Positions 1 to 8,851 of a DNA stretch of 64,000 bases are shown one piece after another; position 1 is the stretch's first letter, and every line of letters starts with the position of its first letter. The position numbers were made by a program, and so were the translations under genes. The notes beneath the pieces are model-generated. The model saw only the letters and a program-made list of their open reading frames with translations, was not told the DNA's origin and did no database searches. The DNA comes from Clostridia bacterium (GTDB lineage: Bacteria; Bacillota; Clostridia; Oscillospirales; CAG-272), in NCBI GenBank assembly GCA_017472255.1, contig JAFUQU010000014.1:186001-250000 (forward strand), read 5' to 3'.

Positions 1-2
1 CC

Positions 3-659
3 TTCGACGTGGATGAGACATCCTCGCGCGAAATTATGCTGACCGGCGAGGGACTGCGCTATGTGAGCCGGGGCGGGCTTAAGCTGGAACGGGCGTTGGA
101 TGCATTCAACGTGGATGTGACCGGCGCGGACGCCGTGGACATCGGCGCTTCCACCGGAGGGTTCACCGATTGCTTGTTGCAGCGCGGCGCGGCTCATGTT
201 CGCGCCATTGATGTGGGACGCTCCCAGCTGGATAAACGGCTGGAAGCTGACCCGCGTGTCACCTCTTACGAGGGCGTGAACGCCCGCTATCTGGCGCCGG
301 AGAAAATCGGCGGGATGTGTGGGCTGGCGGTATGCGATGTGTCTTTTATTTCGCTGACGCTGATTCTGCCCGCTGTCCGGGCGATCCTGCTGCCCCAAGG
401 ACACTTTGTTGCGCTGATCAAGCCTCAGTTTGAGGCGGGGCGGGCGAACATCGGCAAGAACGGCATTGTGAAGGATCGGGCGGTACACGAAGATGTGATC
501 GCCCGGGTGCTGGATGCGGCGGAAGCCTGCGGGCTGCACTGTGCCGGACTGACCACATCGCCCATCACAGGCGGCGACGGCAACCGGGAGTATCTGGCGC
601 TGTTTGACGGCGTCGGCGGCTTTGACCGGAGAAGCATCAAACAGATTGTACATGAGTAA
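3..659 (+). CDS. tlyA: TlyA-family rRNA 2'-O-methyltransferase, 5' end cut by the window
   Basis: This is an FtsJ/RrmJ-like SAM-dependent methyltransferase of the TlyA/YqxC family, whose members methylate ribose 2'-OH groups of rRNA. The frame is open from base 3 (codons F-D precede the first GTG), so the N-terminal S4 RNA-binding domain lies outside the window. The visible part has [11 protein letters not shown], the SAM-binding motif [18 protein letters not shown] and the motif LIKPQFEAG. It stops 20 bp before nadK. The order tlyA-nadK-argR-recN matches the dxs-yqxC-ahrC-recN region of Firmicutes, so dxs may lie just upstream. The family call is safe; rRNA target and any hemolysin activity are not shown by the sequence. 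Confidence 0.9.
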   Translation, partial: FDVDETSSREIMLTGEGLRYVSRGGLKLERALDAFNVDVTGADAVDIGASTGGFTDCLLQRGAAHVRAIDVGRSQLDKRLEADPRVTSYEGVNARYLAPEKIGGMCGLAVCDVSFISLTLILPAVRAILLPQGHFVALIKPQFEAGRANIGKNGIVKDRAVHEDVIARVLDAAEACGLHCAGLTTSPITGGDGNREYLALFDGVGGFDRRSIKQIVHE

Positions 660-679
660 TTTTTGAAGGCGGTGTCAAG

Positions 680-1540
680 TTGACAACAATCGGGATTTGT
701 CCCAATATGGACAAGGACACGGCGTTTGCCGGAACGGCGCGGGTGCTGGAAGCGCTGTCGGGGCGTGCGGCGCTTCTGATGGATGGCGCGCTGCGCTCAT
801 ATCTGACGGTGGCGCTGGGCAGCGAACGGCTGCGGGGAGTGACCTTCGTGGACGAGGAGCGCTTTTACAGCGAACCGGGCGTGATGCTGGTTCTGGGCGG
901 CGACGGTTCCATACTCAAGGCCGCAAGGCGCTGTGCACCCGGCGGTGTGCCGATTCTCGGCATCAATCTGGGGCGCGTGGGTTATATGGCGGAAATTGAG
1001 CTTGACGAGCTGTCCCTGCTGCGGCGGCTGGCAACCGGCGATTATACCATCGAGCATCGCATGATGCTGGAAGCCGAGGCCGGCGGACGCCGGGAATTTG
1101 CGCTAAATGAAGCGGTTCTGGGCGGTGCTTCCATCTTCCGCATGGTGGAAATCGAGCTGTACTGCGACGGCAAGCACGTATCTACTTATCATGCGGACGG
1201 TTTGATCGCGTCCACGCCCACCGGTTCCACGGCATATTCGCTGTCGGCGGGCGGCGCGGTGGTTGATCCCCGCATGGACGCCATCCTGCTGACCCCCATC
1301 TGCTCCCATTCGCTGAATGCCAAGCCCATCGTCTTTTCCGCCGAATCGGAGCTGACCATGGTCAATGTCAGCACCCGGGAGGAACGGCTGTATCTGAGCA
1401 TCGACGGCAGCGAAAGCCTGTTCATCGAGCGGGGCGAGCGGGTACATATCCGGCGCTCTCCCATCACGGCGGATTTCCTGCGGATGAAGGACGGCGGCTT
1501 TTACGAGGTGCTGCGGCACAAGATGTCCGAGAGAAATTAA
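680..1540 (+). CDS. nadK: NAD kinase
   Basis: This cytosolic enzyme phosphorylates NAD to NADP. The 286-residue length is normal for the family. The diagnostic GGDGS phosphate-binding motif is at residues 73-77, followed by [13 protein letters not shown], and the conserved segment [19 protein letters not shown] lies near 174-192. I use a TTG start because AAGGCGG lies about 8 bp upstream and the protein then begins directly with the Rossmann-like strand TTIGICPN. It sits in the tlyA-nadK-argR-recN block with short gaps, so it is probably co-transcribed. Confidence 0.95.
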   Translation: MTTIGICPNMDKDTAFAGTARVLEALSGRAALLMDGALRSYLTVALGSERLRGVTFVDEERFYSEPGVMLVLGGDGSILKAARRCAPGGVPILGINLGRVGYMAEIELDELSLLRRLATGDYTIEHRMMLEAEAGGRREFALNEAVLGGASIFRMVEIELYCDGKHVSTYHADGLIASTPTGSTAYSLSAGGAVVDPRMDAILLTPICSHSLNAKPIVFSAESELTMVNVSTREERLYLSIDGSESLFIERGERVHIRRSPITADFLRMKDGGFYEVLRHKMSERN

Positions 1541-1551
1541 CGGAGGAGAGA

Positions 1552-2007
1552 ATGAAATACAACCGACAGAATGAGATCATGGCTCTCATCAGCGAAAATG
1601 AAATCGAAACGCAGGAGGATTTGTCCGAGCGTCTGCGCAGCAAGGGTTACATGGTGACGCAGGCTACCATCTCCCGGGACATCCGCGAGATGAAGCTGGT
1701 GAAGGTTTCCAGCTCCAGCGGCAGGTACAAATACGCCCTCCCCCGACATGATGAAACAACCATCAGCACCAAGTTCCGGAATCTGCTCATTGAGACGGTG
1801 CAGGGGCTGGATAGTGCCAACAATATCGTGGTGGTGAAGACCTGCGCGGGTATGGCACAGGGAGCCGCTGCGGCCATTGATTCCATGGGGCGGGACGATG
1901 TGGTCGGCAGCGTGGCGGGCGATGATACAATTATCATCGTCATGCGCACCAACGAGGCGTCCTCCTCGCTGATTATGGATTTGCGGGAGATTCTGGCAAG
2001 CGGCTGA
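1552..2007 (+). CDS. argR: Arginine repressor ArgR/AhrC
   Basis: This is a hexameric, arginine-sensing transcription factor that represses arginine synthesis and activates catabolism in Firmicutes. The 151-residue length is typical. Residues 1-70 form the winged helix, with the recognition-helix segment QATISRDIREMKLVK. The C-terminal oligomerisation and arginine-binding domain carries GDDTIIIVMRT near residues 123-133. GGAGG precedes the ATG by a few bases. It lies between nadK and recN, its usual place in Firmicutes. No arg genes are in the window, so it acts in trans. Confidence 0.95.
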   Translation: MKYNRQNEIMALISENEIETQEDLSERLRSKGYMVTQATISRDIREMKLVKVSSSSGRYKYALPRHDETTISTKFRNLLIETVQGLDSANNIVVVKTCAGMAQGAAAAIDSMGRDDVVGSVAGDDTIIIVMRTNEASSSLIMDLREILASG

Positions 2008-2038
2008 TGACTTTGAGCAAGGAAAGTGTGGTGAGAGA

Positions 2039-3736
2039 ATGCTTCTTTCTCTTCATATAGAAAATATTGCGGTGATTAAGTCGGCGGATATCGATTTTGC
2101 CGGCGGATTCACCGTGCTGACCGGCGAGACGGGCGCGGGCAAGTCGATCATTATCGACAGCATCAACCTGATTCTGGGCGGCAAGCAGTCGAGGGATTTA
2201 ATCCGCAGCGGCGAGGAATCGGCGCAGGTGTCAGCAATCTTCGGCGAGCTGTCGGAGGTCAGTCTGCGGGCGCTGGAAGCGCTGGGCATTACGCCCGACG
2301 AGGACGGTCTGCTGATGGTGCAGCGCACCATCACGGCGGCGGGTAAATCCAACGTCAAGGTCAATGGGCGCACCATTCCGGTGTCCATGCAGCGGGAGGC
2401 GATGAAGTATCTCATCGGCATCCACGGACAGCACGACAACATGACGCTGCTTGTGCCGGACAATCATATTCTGTATCTGGACGAGTTTGCCGGAATCGGC
2501 GCGGAACTGACCGAGTATGAGAAAACCTACGATCAGTTCTGCGAGCTGAACCGCCGCATTGCCGAGCTGTCCCGCGGCGAGCGGGAGAAGGCGCAGCGGA
2601 TTGAATTTCTGCGCTTCCAGATCGACGAAATCGAGTCGGCGAAGCTGAAGCCCGATGAGGAGGAGCAGCTCTGTGCCAGACGTGCCAAGCTGCAAAACAG
2701 CGAAAAAATCACCCAGCTTTCAAGGGCGGTTTATTCGTCCCTCTACCAGAATGAAAAGGGTACGGCGGCGCTGGATAAGGTCAAGCGCTCCATGAAGGCG
2801 CTGGACGCGCTGTCGGCGGTGATTCCGGCGGCGGAGGAGCTGTCGGTGCGGCTGGACGCCATCACCTACGAGCTGGAGGATATTGCCCTCACGGCCGAAG
2901 CCTTCGCCGATGACAGCGACGGCGATCCCACGGCGCAGCTGGACAAGATTGAAACCCGGCTGGATGAAATTTCGCGGCTGGAGCGCAAATACGGCGACAC
3001 GCTGCCCGATGTGCTGACCTTCCTTGAAAAAGCGAAGGAGGAGCTGGAAAGCATTGAGCTGTCCGAGGAAAAGCTGGCGGAGTATACCGAAACGCGGGAA
3101 TATCTGCTTCCGGTTCTGGCGGCGCAGGCGGACGAACTGTCCGAGCGGCGGGCGGCGGCAGCGGAGATGCTGGAGGCGAAAATCGTGGAGGAGCTGGCTT
3201 ATCTGGATATGCGGGGCGTCAGCTTTTCGGCGGGGGTGAAGCATCGCGTCGAAACCGACGGAGGGGCTTCATACGCCCGGCGCGGCGTGGACGATGTGGA
3301 ATTTCTGATTGCAACCAACAAGGGTGAGCCGCTGAAGCCGCTGGCAAAGATTGCGTCGGGCGGCGAACTGTCGCGCATCATGCTGGCCATTAAGACTGTG
3401 CTGGCGGACAAGGATTCGCTGGAAACGCTGATTTTTGACGAGGTGGACACGGGCGTGTCGGGAAAAACTTCCCAGAAGATTGGCATTAAGCTCCGGGATC
3501 TGGCGGCGAAGGGAAGCGCGCAGGTGCTGTGCGTTACTCACTCGGCGCAGATTGCGGCACTGGCAGACAACCACTATCTCATCTCCAAGGGCGAGAGCGG
3601 CGGACGGGTGTCCACCTCCGTGACGCCCCTCGATACGGACGGACGTGTCCGCGAGGTGGCGCGCATCATGGGCGGCATCAATATCACCGACAAGCTGCTG
3701 GAAACCGCCCGCGAGATGATTGATGAAAAAATATAG
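2039..3736 (+). CDS. recN: DNA repair protein RecN
   Basis: RecN is an SMC-like ATPase that acts early in double-strand break repair. The Walker A motif GETGAGKS is at residues 29-36. A long coiled coil rich in Glu, Lys and Leu fills the middle (about 150-400). The ABC signature SGGELSR is near 439 and Walker B LIFDEVDTGVSGKT near 463, followed by the switch segment VTHSAQIAALAD. The 565-aa length is standard. It follows argR by about 30 bp, as in Bacillus, which supports the assignment. Confidence 0.96.
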   Translation: MLLSLHIENIAVIKSADIDFAGGFTVLTGETGAGKSIIIDSINLILGGKQSRDLIRSGEESAQVSAIFGELSEVSLRALEALGITPDEDGLLMVQRTITAAGKSNVKVNGRTIPVSMQREAMKYLIGIHGQHDNMTLLVPDNHILYLDEFAGIGAELTEYEKTYDQFCELNRRIAELSRGEREKAQRIEFLRFQIDEIESAKLKPDEEEQLCARRAKLQNSEKITQLSRAVYSSLYQNEKGTAALDKVKRSMKALDALSAVIPAAEELSVRLDAITYELEDIALTAEAFADDSDGDPTAQLDKIETRLDEISRLERKYGDTLPDVLTFLEKAKEELESIELSEEKLAEYTETREYLLPVLAAQADELSERRAAAAEMLEAKIVEELAYLDMRGVSFSAGVKHRVETDGGASYARRGVDDVEFLIATNKGEPLKPLAKIASGGELSRIMLAIKTVLADKDSLETLIFDEVDTGVSGKTSQKIGIKLRDLAAKGSAQVLCVTHSAQIAALADNHYLISKGESGGRVSTSVTPLDTDGRVREVARIMGGINITDKLLETAREMIDEKI

Positions 3737-3763
3737 ACAACATTCTGAAAGGAAACAATAAAA

Positions 3764-4987
3764 ATGAAAATTTACGAAGAACTGAAAGCACGCGGTCTGA
3801 TCGCGCAGGTCACTGACGAGGCGCATATCGCGGATATGATCAACAACGGCAAGGCCACCTTCTACATTGGCTTTGACTGTACCGCCGACTCGCTGACCGC
3901 CGGTCACTTCATGGCGCTGACCCTTATGAAGCGCCTTCAGATGGCGGGCAACAAGCCCATCGCCCTCATCGGCGGCGGCACTACCATGATCGGCGACCCC
4001 TCCGGTCGCACCGATATGCGCAAGATGCTAACCAAGGAAGATATCGATCACAATGCCGAGTGCTTCAAGCGCCAGATGGAGCGCTTCATCGATTTCGGCG
4101 AGGGCAAGGCTATGATGGTCAACAACGCAGACTGGCTGCTGAACCTGAACTATGTTGACCTGCTGCGCGAAGTGGGCGCCTGCTTCTCCGTGAACAATAT
4201 GCTGCGCGCCGAGTGCTACAAGCAGCGTATGGAGAAGGGTCTGTCCTTCCTGGAATTCAACTACATGATTATGCAGTCCTACGACTTCTACTATATGTTC
4301 CAGAAGTACGGCTGCAACATGGAATTCGGCGGCGACGACCAGTGGTCGAATATGCTGGGCGGCACCGAACTGATCCGCCGGAAGCTGGGCAAGGATGCCC
4401 ACGCCATGACCATTACGCTGCTTACCGACTCCCAGGGCAAGAAGATGGGCAAGACCGCCGGCAACGCCGTATGGCTTGATCCCAACAAGACTTCGCCCTT
4501 CGATTTCTATCAGTATTGGCGCAATGTGGGCGACGCGGACGTACTCAAGTGCATCCGTATGCTGACCTTCCTGCCCCTTGAGCAGATCGACGAGATGGAC
4601 AAGTGGGAGGGCGCGCAGCTCAACACGGCTAAGGAAATTCTTGCTTACGAGCTGACCAAGATGGTTCACGGCGAGGAAGAGGCTGAAAAGGCAAAGACCG
4701 CTGCCAAGGCTCTGTTCGCGCAGGGCGGCGTCAGCGAGGATATGCCCACCACCGAGCTGTCCGCCGACGATGCGGCATCGGGCAGTGTGCTTGTCACCGA
4801 TCTGCTGGTCAAGGGCAAGCTGGCTCCCTCCAAGGGTGAGGCAAAGCGCCTGATTCAGCAGGGCGGCATCACTGTGGACGATGTGAAGGTGGAGAAATTT
4901 GACGCGGCGGTGGATGCCGAAAAGCTGGCTGCGGGCGTGATCGTCCGCAAGGGCAAGAAGGTTTTCCACAAGTTCATTGTAAAATGA
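3764..4987 (+). CDS. tyrS: Tyrosyl-tRNA synthetase
   Basis: This class I aminoacyl-tRNA synthetase charges tRNA-Tyr. The HIGH-like signature is in GFDCTADSLTAGHFMAL near residue 35, and the KMSKS loop appears as KKMGKT near 226-231. The C-terminal S4-type RNA-binding domain contains KGEAKRLIQQGGITVDD. The 407-aa length is normal. GAAAGGA lies upstream of the ATG. The gap to recN is only 27 bp, leaving no room for the T-box leader that often controls Firmicutes tyrS. Its last bases overlap the next gene in an ATGA junction, suggesting translational coupling. Confidence 0.96.
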   Translation: MKIYEELKARGLIAQVTDEAHIADMINNGKATFYIGFDCTADSLTAGHFMALTLMKRLQMAGNKPIALIGGGTTMIGDPSGRTDMRKMLTKEDIDHNAECFKRQMERFIDFGEGKAMMVNNADWLLNLNYVDLLREVGACFSVNNMLRAECYKQRMEKGLSFLEFNYMIMQSYDFYYMFQKYGCNMEFGGDDQWSNMLGGTELIRRKLGKDAHAMTITLLTDSQGKKMGKTAGNAVWLDPNKTSPFDFYQYWRNVGDADVLKCIRMLTFLPLEQIDEMDKWEGAQLNTAKEILAYELTKMVHGEEEAEKAKTAAKALFAQGGVSEDMPTTELSADDAASGSVLVTDLLVKGKLAPSKGEAKRLIQQGGITVDDVKVEKFDAAVDAEKLAAGVIVRKGKKVFHKFIVK

Positions 4988-5682
4988 GCAAAATCTATAC
5001 GACCCTGCTGTTTGACGCGGACATGACGCTGTTTGATTTCGATGGAGCGGAGACTGAGGCTTTTGGTATTGTTATGGCAAAGTACGGCATACAATATACC
5101 GATGCTGATCTTACGCGCTATAAGGCGATCAACGCGGCGCTGTGGGAGCGATTCAACAGCGGAGAGATTACAAAGGATTATCTTCAGGGGGCGAGGTTTA
5201 CCCAGTTTATCGCCACCTTCGGCGACCGGTACGCTTCGCTGGACGGCAAAGTGCTGAATAACGCTTATGTGGAGGCGCTGAGCGAGTGCTCCCAGCTTCT
5301 CGACGGCGCGGCGGAGGTCTGCCGCCGTCTGTCGGAGAAATACGAGCTGTACATCGTCACCAACGGCATCTCCCGCGTACAGCACAAGCGCTTCGATGCG
5401 TCGGTCATTAAGCCGTATTTCAAGGGGATTTTCGTGTCGGAGGACGCGGGCGCTCCCAAGCCGATGAAGCGTTATTTTGACTATGTGTTCGCCGCTGTTG
5501 GCGAGGAAAAGCGGGCTTTGTCGGTTATCATCGGCGATTCGCTGACCACGGACATGGCGGGCGGACGTACCGCCGGGATTGACACGGTTTGGTACAATCC
5601 CGCGCACACGGTGAATCACACCGACATTACGCCGACCTATGAAACGGCAAACTACGAGGAATTGCTGGCATTATTTCTGTAA
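4984..5682 (+). CDS. HAD-superfamily phosphatase, YjjG-like nucleotidase
   Basis: This is a haloacid-dehalogenase-type phosphatase of about 232 residues. Motif I is LLFDADMTLFDFD near residues 8-20 (nucleophile and acid/base aspartates), motif II is IVTNGISRVQ, the lysine of motif III is in AGAPKPMKRYF, and motif IV is GDSLTTDMAGG. The LFDFD variant and the helical cap resemble YjjG-type 5'-nucleotidases that remove non-canonical pyrimidine nucleotides. The true substrate cannot be read from sequence. It is coupled to tyrS by a 4-bp ATGA overlap. Confidence 0.85.
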   Translation: MSKIYTTLLFDADMTLFDFDGAETEAFGIVMAKYGIQYTDADLTRYKAINAALWERFNSGEITKDYLQGARFTQFIATFGDRYASLDGKVLNNAYVEALSECSQLLDGAAEVCRRLSEKYELYIVTNGISRVQHKRFDASVIKPYFKGIFVSEDAGAPKPMKRYFDYVFAAVGEEKRALSVIIGDSLTTDMAGGRTAGIDTVWYNPAHTVNHTDITPTYETANYEELLALFL

Positions 5683-5696
5683 GGAGAATCGATTTT

Positions 5697-6602
5697 ATGG
5701 ACTTTACCCGCGTAACCCATCTGCTGACCGATAAAGGGATTGCTTTTTCCGAGAACCGCCCGCTGTCCGAGTTCACCAGCTTTCATATCGGCGGTCCGGC
5801 GGCGCTGATGGTTTTCCCCGGCTCTGTGGACGAAGCCGCCGCCGCGCTGACCATCCTGCGTGAGGAATCGTGCGAGCGGGTGACGGTGCTGGGCAACGGC
5901 ACCAATCTGCTGGCGGCAGACGAAGGTTACGACGGCGCGGTGGTGGTTCTGTCGGGGATGAAGAATATCACCTTTGCTGATGGGCTGCTGCGTGCCGACG
6001 CGGGTGTATCGGTGACGGCGCTGTCAGGGAAGGCGGCGAAGCTGTCGCTGACCGGGCTGGAGTTTGCTTACGGCATTCCGGGCACTGTGGGTGGCGGCAT
6101 CTATATGAACGCCGGAGCCTACGGCGGCGAGATGGCGCAGGTGGTGGCAGCCAGCCGCTGGTATGATCTTGACACCGGCGAAGTGGGCGTCACCGTCGGG
6201 GATGCCCACGGCTTCAGCTACCGCAGAAGCTGCTATATGGGCAGCCGCCGGGTGGTGTTTTCCGCCGATTTCCGGCTGGAGCCGGGAAACGCGGAGGAGA
6301 TTACTGCTCGGATGAACGACTATATGTCCCGCCGCCGTGAAAAGCAGCCGTTGGAATATCCCAGCGCCGGCAGTGTGTTCAAACGCGGAAACGGCTTTAT
6401 CACCGCTAAGCTGATCGAGGAGGCGGGGCTGAAAGGTCGTTCGGTGGGCGGCGCCCAGGTATCCGAAAAGCACGCCGGATTCATCGTGAATCGGGGCGGC
6501 GCCAGGGCTGCCGATGTGCTGGCTCTGATCGGGATCATCAAATCCACTGTCAAGGAGAAATTCGGCGCGGAGATTGAGTGCGAGGTTCGGTATCTGCGCT
6601 GA
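5697..6602 (+). CDS. murB: UDP-N-acetylenolpyruvoylglucosamine reductase
   Basis: MurB is the FAD enzyme that reduces UDP-GlcNAc-enolpyruvate to UDP-MurNAc in peptidoglycan precursor synthesis. FAD-binding segments are LGNGTNLLAADEG near 65-77 and YGIPGTVGGGIYMNAGAYGG near 125-144. The catalytic serine lies in PSAGSVFKR near 222-230. The 301-aa length and the tight SYRRSCYMG segment fit the shorter Gram-positive (type II) form. AAGGAG precedes the ATG. It lies directly before rapZ and whiA, a common Firmicutes order. Confidence 0.96.
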   Translation: MDFTRVTHLLTDKGIAFSENRPLSEFTSFHIGGPAALMVFPGSVDEAAAALTILREESCERVTVLGNGTNLLAADEGYDGAVVVLSGMKNITFADGLLRADAGVSVTALSGKAAKLSLTGLEFAYGIPGTVGGGIYMNAGAYGGEMAQVVAASRWYDLDTGEVGVTVGDAHGFSYRRSCYMGSRRVVFSADFRLEPGNAEEITARMNDYMSRRREKQPLEYPSAGSVFKRGNGFITAKLIEEAGLKGRSVGGAQVSEKHAGFIVNRGGARAADVLALIGIIKSTVKEKFGAEIECEVRYLR

Positions 6603-6623
6603 ATATGCAATGAGGAAAAGAAA

Positions 6624-7481
6624 ATGGACTTTTTAATCATCACCGGTATGTCTGGTGCCGGTAAATCCCAGGCAGCCAACACGCTGGAGGATCTGGGCTG
6701 GTATTGTATCGATAATATGCCCGTGGCGCTGATTCCCAAGGTGGCGGAAATTTACACAGCCACGCCGGGCAAACAGGGCAAGGTGGCCTTCATCGTGGAT
6801 ATTCGGGGCGAGGTGGAGTTTGAAACCCTTTTCACCCGTTTGGACGAGTTGAAACGGCAGGGCTTCAACTGCCGCACCATCTATATGGAGTGCGCGGATG
6901 AGACAATCATCGCCCGGTATAAGTTTACCCGCCGCACCCATCCGCTGGTGAGCGCCAAGAGTGTCAGCATGACCCAGGCGCTGGCGATGGAGCGGGAGCT
7001 GCTGAGCCTTGCCAAGCTGCGCGCCGACTATATCATCGACACCACCAAGCTGACTCCCGCCCAATTGAAGGAAAAGGTGGGCGGGCTTGTGCTGACCGAG
7101 AACGTGCGGGAGCTGTTTGTCACCTGTATGTCCTTCGGCTTCAAGCATGGCGCGGCCAGCGAGGCCGATCTTGTCTTTGACGTGCGCTGCTTCCCGAACC
7201 CTTACTATTACGAGGAGCTGAAAGAACACACCGGATTGGAAGCGCCGGTGCGGGATTTTGTCTTCTCCCATAAGGAGACCACCGATTTCGTGGACAAGCT
7301 CTACGACATGGTGGACTATCTGCTTCCCCTCTATTCCAGAGAGGGCAAGGCCGAGCTGATCATCGCCATTGGCTGCACCGGCGGCAAACACCGCTCGGTG
7401 GCTATTTCGGAAGCGCTGGCGGGGCATATCCGTCAGGAGGGCTACCGCACGGTGACGATTCACCGGGATATTACGAAGTAA
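6624..7481 (+). CDS. rapZ: RapZ/YvcJ nucleotide-binding protein
   Basis: This P-loop protein of 285 aa has Walker A GMSGAGKS at residues 8-15, VDIRG near 68, and the conserved C-terminal motif GCTGGKHRS near 250-258. In E. coli RapZ is an RNase E adaptor controlling GlmS through small RNAs. In Firmicutes the ortholog YvcJ hydrolyses nucleotides and affects competence, so the RNA role here is not assured. It lies between murB and whiA. The usual next gene, yvcK, is missing (see findings). Confidence 0.93.
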   Translation: MDFLIITGMSGAGKSQAANTLEDLGWYCIDNMPVALIPKVAEIYTATPGKQGKVAFIVDIRGEVEFETLFTRLDELKRQGFNCRTIYMECADETIIARYKFTRRTHPLVSAKSVSMTQALAMERELLSLAKLRADYIIDTTKLTPAQLKEKVGGLVLTENVRELFVTCMSFGFKHGAASEADLVFDVRCFPNPYYYEELKEHTGLEAPVRDFVFSHKETTDFVDKLYDMVDYLLPLYSREGKAELIIAIGCTGGKHRSVAISEALAGHIRQEGYRTVTIHRDITK

Positions 7482-7497
7482 AAATCTGGAGGATGTC

Positions 7498-8412
7498 ATG
7501 TCCTTTGCACACGAAACCAAAGCCGGTCTTGTGGCGCTGTCCGAAACGATGAAGCGCGATTGCTGCCGCCGGGCGGAGCTTTACGGCATACTCTGTATGT
7601 CCGGCGTGTTCACGCGCCAGAAATGCAAGCTGGTCACATCCTGCGGCGAGCTTGCGGCACTGACTATAAAGTGGCTCGGTGACCTCTATTCCACCACCGG
7701 TAATCTGTATGTTACCGAGAAGAAAAGCGGTGAAGCGGACGAGCGGTCGAGCAATAAGATTACCGTTCCGCAGAAAAGAGAGCTGGAGCGGCTCTTTCAC
7801 TCCTTCCGCTACGAGCCGGACGAGCCGGAGACAAGCATCAAGCGGGAAATGCTCCGCTGTCCGAACTGTGCGGCGGCTTTCATCCGGGGGGCGTTTCTGT
7901 CCGCCGGGACGATTACTGATCCGGAAAAGAGCTATCATCTGGAGATGAGCCTGACGAGTGAGGCGCTGGCTGACGATTTCGCGGCGCTGCTTTCCGAGCA
8001 GGAGCTGGAGCCGAAGCGGATGACTCGCAAAAACGAGCACGTGCTTTACTACAAGGACAGCGAGAGCATCGAAAATTTCCTTGCCTACATCGGCGCGAAC
8101 ACGGCGGCGTTCACCATCATGAATAAAAAAATCGAGCGCGGCCTTCGTTCCGACGCCAACCGTATTGCCAACAGCGAGCTTGCCAACATCGGCAAGACGG
8201 TGGCCGCCGCAGGCGACCAGATTGCCGCCATCCATACGCTGATGCAGAGCGGCGAGCTGGAACGGATGCCCGACGAGCTGCGTCAGACCGCCATGCTGCG
8301 GCTGGAGAATGACGATGCCACCCTGTCCCAGCTGGCGGCGTTACATACGCCCCCCATCACCAAGTCGGGGGTGAACCACCGGCTGAAAAAGATTATGGCG
8401 TGGGGGAGATAA
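7498..8412 (+). CDS. whiA: WhiA DNA-binding protein
   Basis: WhiA joins an N-terminal degenerate LAGLIDADG homing-endonuclease fold to a C-terminal helix-turn-helix. It is needed for sporulation in actinomycetes and affects division and chromosome segregation in Firmicutes. The 304-aa protein opens with SFAHETKAGLVAL, contains RCPNCAAAFIRGAFLSAGTITDPEKSYHLE in two parts of the LAGLIDADG-like core, and ends with the HTH segment LAALHTPPITKSGVNHRLKK. GGAGG lies 5 bp before the ATG. It is 16 bp downstream of rapZ. Confidence 0.94.
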   Translation: MSFAHETKAGLVALSETMKRDCCRRAELYGILCMSGVFTRQKCKLVTSCGELAALTIKWLGDLYSTTGNLYVTEKKSGEADERSSNKITVPQKRELERLFHSFRYEPDEPETSIKREMLRCPNCAAAFIRGAFLSAGTITDPEKSYHLEMSLTSEALADDFAALLSEQELEPKRMTRKNEHVLYYKDSESIENFLAYIGANTAAFTIMNKKIERGLRSDANRIANSELANIGKTVAAAGDQIAAIHTLMQSGELERMPDELRQTAMLRLENDDATLSQLAALHTPPITKSGVNHRLKKIMAWGR

Positions 8413-8413
8413 T

Positions 8414-8851
8414 ATGAGAATTCTGATCGACGCCGACGGCTGCCCGGTCACGAAGCTGACCCTCCGCATTGCGGCGCGTTATGGGATCGAATGCGTCCTG
8501 TTCTGCGATACCGCCCATTCCTTTGACACCGACGCGCGGGTGATTACCGTGTCGCAGGGCGCGGACAGCGCGGATTTCGCGCTGGTGAATCATGTGCTTC
8601 CCGGCGATATCGTGGTGACGCAGGACTACGGTCTTGCCGCCATGGCGCTGGCACGGGGAGCGCGTCCCATCAGTCAGGACGGGATGCTGTATACCGACGG
8701 CAACATCGGCGGACTGCTGGAATCGCGGGCGCTGGCAAAGCGCATCCGCCGCGGCGGCGGGCGTCTGAAAGGTCCGTCGAAGCGTACTTCCGCGCAGGAT
8801 ACCGCTTTTGAAGCGGCTTTGTTAAAATTATTAGGAGACAAAAATGCCTGA
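8414..8851 (+). CDS. DUF188 family protein (YaiI/YqxD)
   Basis: This 145-residue protein belongs to the UPF0178/DUF188 family, a PIN-like fold of unknown function. Visible family features are IDADGCPVTK at the N-terminus, the segment GDIVVTQDYGLAAMAL in the middle, GARPISQDG, and the basic stretch LKGPSKRTSAQD near the C-terminus. The conserved aspartates would fit a PIN-type metal site, which is inference. It starts one base after whiA and overlaps dnaE by 8 bp, so the three are likely translated from one mRNA. Confidence 0.85.
   Translation: MRILIDADGCPVTKLTLRIAARYGIECVLFCDTAHSFDTDARVITVSQGADSADFALVNHVLPGDIVVTQDYGLAAMALARGARPISQDGMLYTDGNIGGLLESRALAKRIRRGGGRLKGPSKRTSAQDTAFEAALLKLLGDKNA

Noticed and set aside
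3737..3763. Possible T-box leader of tyrS
   Set aside because: Only 27 bp separate recN and tyrS, too short for a T-box.
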